Shown: piece after piece, positions 6,227 through 9,956 of the stretch
Layout: each line of letters opens with the position of its first letter
Numbering within the stretch: the first letter of the stretch is position 1
NCBI GenBank assembly: GCA_946533615.1
Contig: CAMNBY010000141.1
Span: 1 to 9,956, forward strand
From: an uncultured Clostridia bacterium
GTDB taxonomy: Bacteria > Bacillota > Clostridia > Oscillospirales > Ruminococcaceae
Length of the DNA: 9,956 bases
Reading direction: 5' to 3'
Notes under the pieces: generated by a model
Database searches by the model: none
Seen by the model: the letters and a program-made list of their open reading frames with translations, nothing else
Told to the model about the DNA's origin: nothing
Translations under genes and position numbers: made by a program

Positions 6227-7173
6227 TTTTCTTCCTTGTCCGTATAAACGCTGAGCCCCTTGCCGTCGGAGACAAAGGTGACAGTGCCTCTCTCGCTGGT
6301 TATCAGCACCTCACGGGCAACGGTCTTGAGCCGCAGCAGCGTGCTGGCCGCAGGGTGGCCGTAGCTGTTGTCGGCAGAGCACGAGATCACGGCGTAGACA
6401 GGCCTTACCGCCGCCAGGAACTCGGCGCTTGAAGAAGTTGCGCTGCCGTGGTGTCCGACCTTGAGCACATCGGCGCCGAGGCCGCAGCCTTTCAGGATAA
6501 GCTGCTGCTCCTCCTCGCGCTCGCAGTCGCCTGTTATCAGGAAGCTGTTGCCGCCGTGGGTGAGCTTCACCACGGTCGAGCAGTTGTTCAGGTTGTCGCT
6601 GACAGCGCTCGGCGTGAAGAGCTCGACGGTGAAGTCTCCCGCCGTGAAGGTGCTGTCCTCGGAGGCGGTGATCCTTATGTCCTTGGCGGCAAGAGACTTT
6701 AACATCTTCTCATAGCTGTAGATGGTGGGCACCAGCTCGTCGGGCAGCCTCGGCATTATGAACTCCCCTGCCCCGAAGCGGTCGATGATGTCGCTCATCT
6801 CGCCCATGTGGTCGGAGTGCGGGTGGGTGACTATTATATAATCAAGCTTCTTGATGCCAAGGGCTTCGAGGTAGGTGATGACGCGGTTCTGCTCGTCCTC
6901 CTCGCCGCTGTCGATCAGCAGGGACACGCCCTTTGAAACAGCGAGGGTGCAATCGCCCTGACCCACGTCGATGAATCTCACCGAGGTGTCGGCGTCGGGT
7001 GCGGCGGGCTCCTTGTAGGGCTTCAGCCCGAGGCGATTCTTCAGGACGCCCGAATAAAGCAGCCCCAGCACCACCGCGGCGGCTATGATTATCCCGACGG
7101 TCACGCGGAAGGTCGTGAAGGCAGGGCCTCGCGGACCGCGGTGCTTCTTTCTTTTCTTAGAGCGGCGTGCCAT
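6223..7173 (-). CDS. Membrane-anchored ComEC/Rec2-like metallo-beta-lactamase-fold hydrolase
   Basis: A 316-residue protein. The first 20 residues are strongly basic (MARRSKKRKKHRGPRG), a single membrane segment follows at about 22-43, and the catalytic domain starts near 64. The domain shows FIDVGQGDC (67-75), the metal-binding HPHSDH (117-122), ITGDCE (213-218, D216), KVGHHGS (238-244) and YGHP (271-274). These are the hallmarks of the ComEC/Rec2 C-terminal hydrolase group. There is no competence-pore (ComEC transmembrane) domain, so it is a stand-alone relative rather than ComEC. By the positive-inside rule the catalytic domain should be outside the membrane. The substrate is unknown; nucleic acid or a phosphodiester is a guess from ComEC. 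The gene abuts the ftsK stop with no gap (TAAATG), with an AGGGG 9 nt before the ATG, and overlaps DUF3006 downstream. Confidence 0.9.
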   Translation of the reverse strand: MARRSKKRKKHRGPRGPAFTTFRVTVGIIIAAAVVLGLLYSGVLKNRLGLKPYKEPAAPDADTSVRFIDVGQGDCTLAVSKGVSLLIDSGEEDEQNRVITYLEALGIKKLDYIIVTHPHSDHMGEMSDIIDRFGAGEFIMPRLPDELVPTIYSYEKMLKSLAAKDIRITASEDSTFTAGDFTVELFTPSAVSDNLNNCSTVVKLTHGGNSFLITGDCEREEEQQLILKGCGLGADVLKVGHHGSATSSSAEFLAAVRPVYAVISCSADNSYGHPAASTLLRLKTVAREVLITSERGTVTFVSDGKGLSVYTDKEEK

Positions 7174-9834
7174 TTAACTGCGCCCCTGTCTTTCGTACCA
7201 CTCTTCCTTGGTTATGTTTATCTTTCTGGGCTTCGAGCCCTCCTGCGGGCCGATTATGCCCATAGCCTCGATGTCGTCCATTATCCTTGCAGCTCTCGGG
7301 AAGCCGAGCTTGAGCTTGCGCTGCAAATAGGCGGTCGAGGCGTTGCCTGTTTCGACTATTATCGTTATCGCCTGATTAACAAGATCGTCGTCGGGGTTGA
7401 CGGCGATGTCGTCAACGCTGGTGGTGTTCTTGCTCTTGGACTGCTCCAGCTCGCGCTGGTTCTTCTCGACCTCATGAACGACCTCGGCGTCGTAATCGGT
7501 GACGAGCTCGTTTTTCAGGAACTTGACAACAGAGCGTATCTCGGCCGTTGAGGCAAAGCCGCTCTGTATGCGGACAGGCTTGGGATAGCCTATAGGCTTA
7601 TAGAGCAGGTCGCCCTTGCCAAGCAGTTCTTCGGCGCCGATCTCGTCGAGGATGACCCGTGAGTCAATGTTTGAAGAGACCGAAAGCGCTGTACGGCTCG
7701 GGATATTGGCCTTGATAAGTCCCGTGATAACGTCCGTTCTCGGCGACTGGGTAGCTATCAGCATATGCATACCTGCGGCACGCGCCAGCTGTGCCAGCCT
7801 CATAACGCTCTCCTCGACCTCGTTCTTTGCTGCAAGCATCAGGTCGGCGAACTCGTCTATGATTATCACGATATAGTGCAGCTTCTTGTAGTTCAGCTCG
7901 GGGTTCTCGTCAACGAACTCGTTGAAGTCCTCGATGTTCTTCGCGCCGTTGGCCTCGAAGAGATTGTAGCGGCGCATCATCTCGTTGACAGCCCAGCCCA
8001 GAGCGCCGGCGGCCTTCATCGGGTCGGTGACGACGGGAATGAGCAGATGCGGGATACCGTTGTAAACGGGGAACTCGACCTTCTTCGGGTCTATGAGTAT
8101 CAGCTTGACCTCGTCGGGCGTTGCGTGGTAGAGGATATTGAGTATCACCGAGTTCGTGAACACGGATTTACCTGAGCCCGTGGTGCCTGCGATCAGCATA
8201 TGGGGCATGGTGGCGATGTCGCCCATAACGATGTTTCCGTCGATGTCACGGCCTACGGCGAAGCTCAGCTTGCCTTTTGCGCTGCGGTAGTCGTCGCTGT
8301 CAATGAGCTCGCGGAGAGATACGGCGTCGCGGTAGACATTCGGCACCTCGATGCCGATAGCAGCCTTGCCGGGGATCTGTGCGATACGGACACCGTCAAC
8401 AGCAAGGTTCAGGGCGATGTCCTTGGAGCGTTTCTCGATCTTGGAAACAGGCACGCCTCTGCCGGGCTGGATCTCATAGCGGGTAACGGAAGGACCGCGG
8501 CTGATGCCCACGAGGGTGGCCTGTATACCAAAGTCCTCAAGGGTCCTGGCAAGGGTCTGGGACTTGGTTGTTATCTCGTTCTGCACCTCGTCGGGAGATG
8601 CGGAATTCTTGATATATTTCAGGATATCCACGGGGGGATAAACGTAGGTCGGTATGGTCTCGTACTGCTCGGTGAGGCTTGTCTGTCCCTCGCTGTCAAC
8701 AAAGACCTCGCGCTGCTCCTCTGCGGCCGAGAGCTTCTGCTGAGGCTTGCGCAGCAGCTTCTTGGGCTTCTGCTCTCCCTTTTCGGGAAGATCCCAGACC
8801 TGACTGCGGCCAAGCTCGGGAACGACCTGTTCGCCCTTGGGCTCCTCGGGGAGCTCCTCTGCGGGAGCTTCTTCGGGTGCGGGCTTTTCGGGCTCGGGCT
8901 CGGGAGTTGTGCTGGTGCTTACGGCCTCGGCGATTATCTGCCGGAGTATGCGCTCCTGCTCCTCCTCGTTCTTGTCGTCAACGGGAGCAGGCTCAGAGGG
9001 CTCGGGCTTTCGGCCCTTCCTGCCCTTTTTGGGCGGCTCCTCCACCTCGGCCTCGTTGAAGGTCTCGCGGAGGTACTTGGCAATGTCAACGCGCTTCTTT
9101 TCCTTTGTTGTCCTTGCGGGAGGCTGCTCGGCGGCTTCACGCTCGCGGCGCTCCTCCCGCTGCATCACCATTTCGGCGTGATTCTCGGCGACAGCCTTAT
9201 AGCCGCCGACGATGGGCTTTGAGAGCCCCTTGAAGAGCCCGGGGAGGGTGATGTCCGTCAGCAGCATGATGAATGTGAAATCCAGCAGCAGCACGATGAT
9301 CGCCGCACCGACCTTCTTGAAGACCGAAAGCAGCGGCCAGCCGATGAGAGCTGCGGTGATGCCGCCGCCGTTAAGATCCGAGCCGTCGCGGTAGAGCTTG
9401 TCGAGCTTATTGCCGAAGCCCTCGCCGACTATCGGCGAACCGAAAAGGATCTGTGCGGTGGCGCTTAAAAGTATCATCAGAACAAGACCCTGTATCGCTC
9501 TTGCGACTATTGCGCTTCGGGTCTTGTCGGAAGCGATCTGCAAGGCGGTATAGATTATCAGCGGCCCCACAAGGAAGACCGACATTCCGAAAAGCCCGCG
9601 GTTGGCATAGAACATATCCTGCCACAGGCCGTCGCCGCGGACAAAGGTCAGCAGCAGCTCGGCCACGCCGAAAAAGAACAGTATGTAGCTCCAGAAGCGC
9701 TTGGCCTCGCCGGCCATGGCCTGATCCTTTTTATTGTTCGCTGCCTTTGCGGAAGAGGTCTTGGCGGCACTCTTTTGGGCGGGCGGTTTTTTCGAGGTTG
9801 CTTTTTTTGCGGGTGCTTTTTTTGCAGCAGCCAA
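7174..9834 (-). CDS. ftsK: FtsK/SpoIIIE-family DNA translocase
   Basis: An 886-residue septal DNA pump that moves chromosomal DNA through the closing division (or sporulation) septum. Residues 1-45 are a Lys/Ala-rich cytoplasmic tail. Four to five hydrophobic segments follow at about 47-66, 80-100, 107-131 and 158-196. A charged Pro/Glu-rich linker spans about 220-395. The motor begins near 400, with Walker A AGTTGSGKS (549-557), Walker B IIIDEFADL (657-665, D660/E661), and ATQSPRTDVITGLIKANIPS (694-713). The gamma winged-helix domain that reads orientation sequences is at about 817-875 (LQRKLKLGFPRAARIMDDIE). Start: TTG at 9834-9832, chosen because GGAGG (9849-9845) lies 10 nt upstream and a basic N-tail is normal for the family. 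The next ATG (M40, 9717) would remove that tail. It begins the gene run of the window. Whether it serves vegetative division or sporulation cannot be told from sequence. Confidence 0.96.
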   Translation of the reverse strand: MAAAKKAPAKKATSKKPPAQKSAAKTSSAKAANNKKDQAMAGEAKRFWSYILFFFGVAELLLTFVRGDGLWQDMFYANRGLFGMSVFLVGPLIIYTALQIASDKTRSAIVARAIQGLVLMILLSATAQILFGSPIVGEGFGNKLDKLYRDGSDLNGGGITAALIGWPLLSVFKKVGAAIIVLLLDFTFIMLLTDITLPGLFKGLSKPIVGGYKAVAENHAEMVMQREERREREAAEQPPARTTKEKKRVDIAKYLRETFNEAEVEEPPKKGRKGRKPEPSEPAPVDDKNEEEQERILRQIIAEAVSTSTTPEPEPEKPAPEEAPAEELPEEPKGEQVVPELGRSQVWDLPEKGEQKPKKLLRKPQQKLSAAEEQREVFVDSEGQTSLTEQYETIPTYVYPPVDILKYIKNSASPDEVQNEITTKSQTLARTLEDFGIQATLVGISRGPSVTRYEIQPGRGVPVSKIEKRSKDIALNLAVDGVRIAQIPGKAAIGIEVPNVYRDAVSLRELIDSDDYRSAKGKLSFAVGRDIDGNIVMGDIATMPHMLIAGTTGSGKSVFTNSVILNILYHATPDEVKLILIDPKKVEFPVYNGIPHLLIPVVTDPMKAAGALGWAVNEMMRRYNLFEANGAKNIEDFNEFVDENPELNYKKLHYIVIIIDEFADLMLAAKNEVEESVMRLAQLARAAGMHMLIATQSPRTDVITGLIKANIPSRTALSVSSNIDSRVILDEIGAEELLGKGDLLYKPIGYPKPVRIQSGFASTAEIRSVVKFLKNELVTDYDAEVVHEVEKNQRELEQSKSKNTTSVDDIAVNPDDDLVNQAITIIVETGNASTAYLQRKLKLGFPRAARIMDDIEAMGIIGPQEGSKPRKINITKEEWYERQGRS

Positions 9835-9849
9835 TGCTTTTTATCCTCC
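9832..9849 (-). promoter_or_regulatory. Ribosome binding site that supports the TTG start of ftsK
   Basis: GGAGG at 9849-9845 is 10 nt before TTG 9834-9832. No in-frame ATG is available until residue 40, where no comparable site is seen. The intergenic stretch from 9850 to 9891 shows no clear promoter hexamers. Confidence 0.6.
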
Positions 9850-9891
9850 AATCGTTTTGCGTCATGTAAGGCAACACCGCACAACCACCGG

Positions 9892-9956
9892 CTAACGCCT
9901 TTGCACGCTATCTGCTTGCATATTTTCCGTCATATTACCCAAATTCTCCTTGAAAG
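9892..9956 (-). other. Open frame at the right edge: end of an upstream gene or a short leader ORF
   Basis: One minus-strand frame is open from the window edge to a TAG at 9894-9892, ending in MTENMQADSVQRR. It could be the C-terminus of a gene that begins outside the window. It could also be a 13-codon leader starting at ATG 9933-9931, with AAGGAG (9951-9946) 12 nt upstream. The other two frames stop within the first 27 bases, so neither alternative can be excluded as the true upstream gene end. I do not recognise it. Confidence 0.25.

Noticed and set aside
8200..9222. Plus-strand open frame of about 340 codons opposite ftsK
   Set aside because: It mirrors the FtsK motor and linker codons; its Leu/Gly-rich sequence is a by-product of Glu/Pro/Lys codons on the real strand.

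Overview
The window reads as a compact, conserved housekeeping stretch from a GC-rich Clostridia-type Firmicute. The likely group is Oscillospiraceae/Ruminococcus-like. This rests on the fused IspH-S1 protein, the fused Cmk-PlsC protein, AGGAGG-type ribosome binding sites and near-total coding density. The taxonomic call is inference from gene content, not from a search.

Every gene I can support is on the minus strand, so transcription runs from high to low coordinates. From 9834 down the order is: an FtsK/SpoIIIE DNA translocase; a membrane-anchored ComEC-like metallo-beta-lactamase-fold hydrolase; a DUF3006 small protein; a MurR/RpiR-type regulator; a BaiN/HI0933-type flavoprotein; a Cmk-PlsC fusion; and an IspH-ribosomal protein S1 fusion. 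Junctions are very tight: 0 bp, an ATGA overlap, 27 bp, an ATGA overlap or 137 bp depending on the start chosen, 65 bp, and 1 bp. This fits one operon, or two if the 65 bp gap before cmk carries its own signals. A hairpin with a T-rich tail at about 214-248 probably ends it. Below that, at 1-139, lies the truncated 5' end of a gene that looks like a class A penicillin-binding protein. At the far right edge (9892-9956) is an open frame too short to identify.

The genes share an envelope and growth theme: chromosome segregation at the septum (FtsK), phosphatidic acid synthesis and CMP recycling (Cmk-PlsC), isoprenoid supply for lipid carriers (IspH), translation (S1), and peptidoglycan synthesis (the partial PBP). 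I see no defence system, mobile element, CRISPR array, rRNA or tRNA.

The points most worth a second look are four. First, a strong internal Shine-Dalgarno and ATG inside the ispH-S1 fusion could release a free S1 protein. Second, a palindrome-rich element sits in frame between the regulator and flavoprotein genes. Third, the cmk leader has two mutually exclusive hairpins, one of which covers its Shine-Dalgarno. Fourth, a hairpin sits exactly between the Shine-Dalgarno and start codon of the PBP-like gene. I did not find a convincing wholly new multi-gene system.
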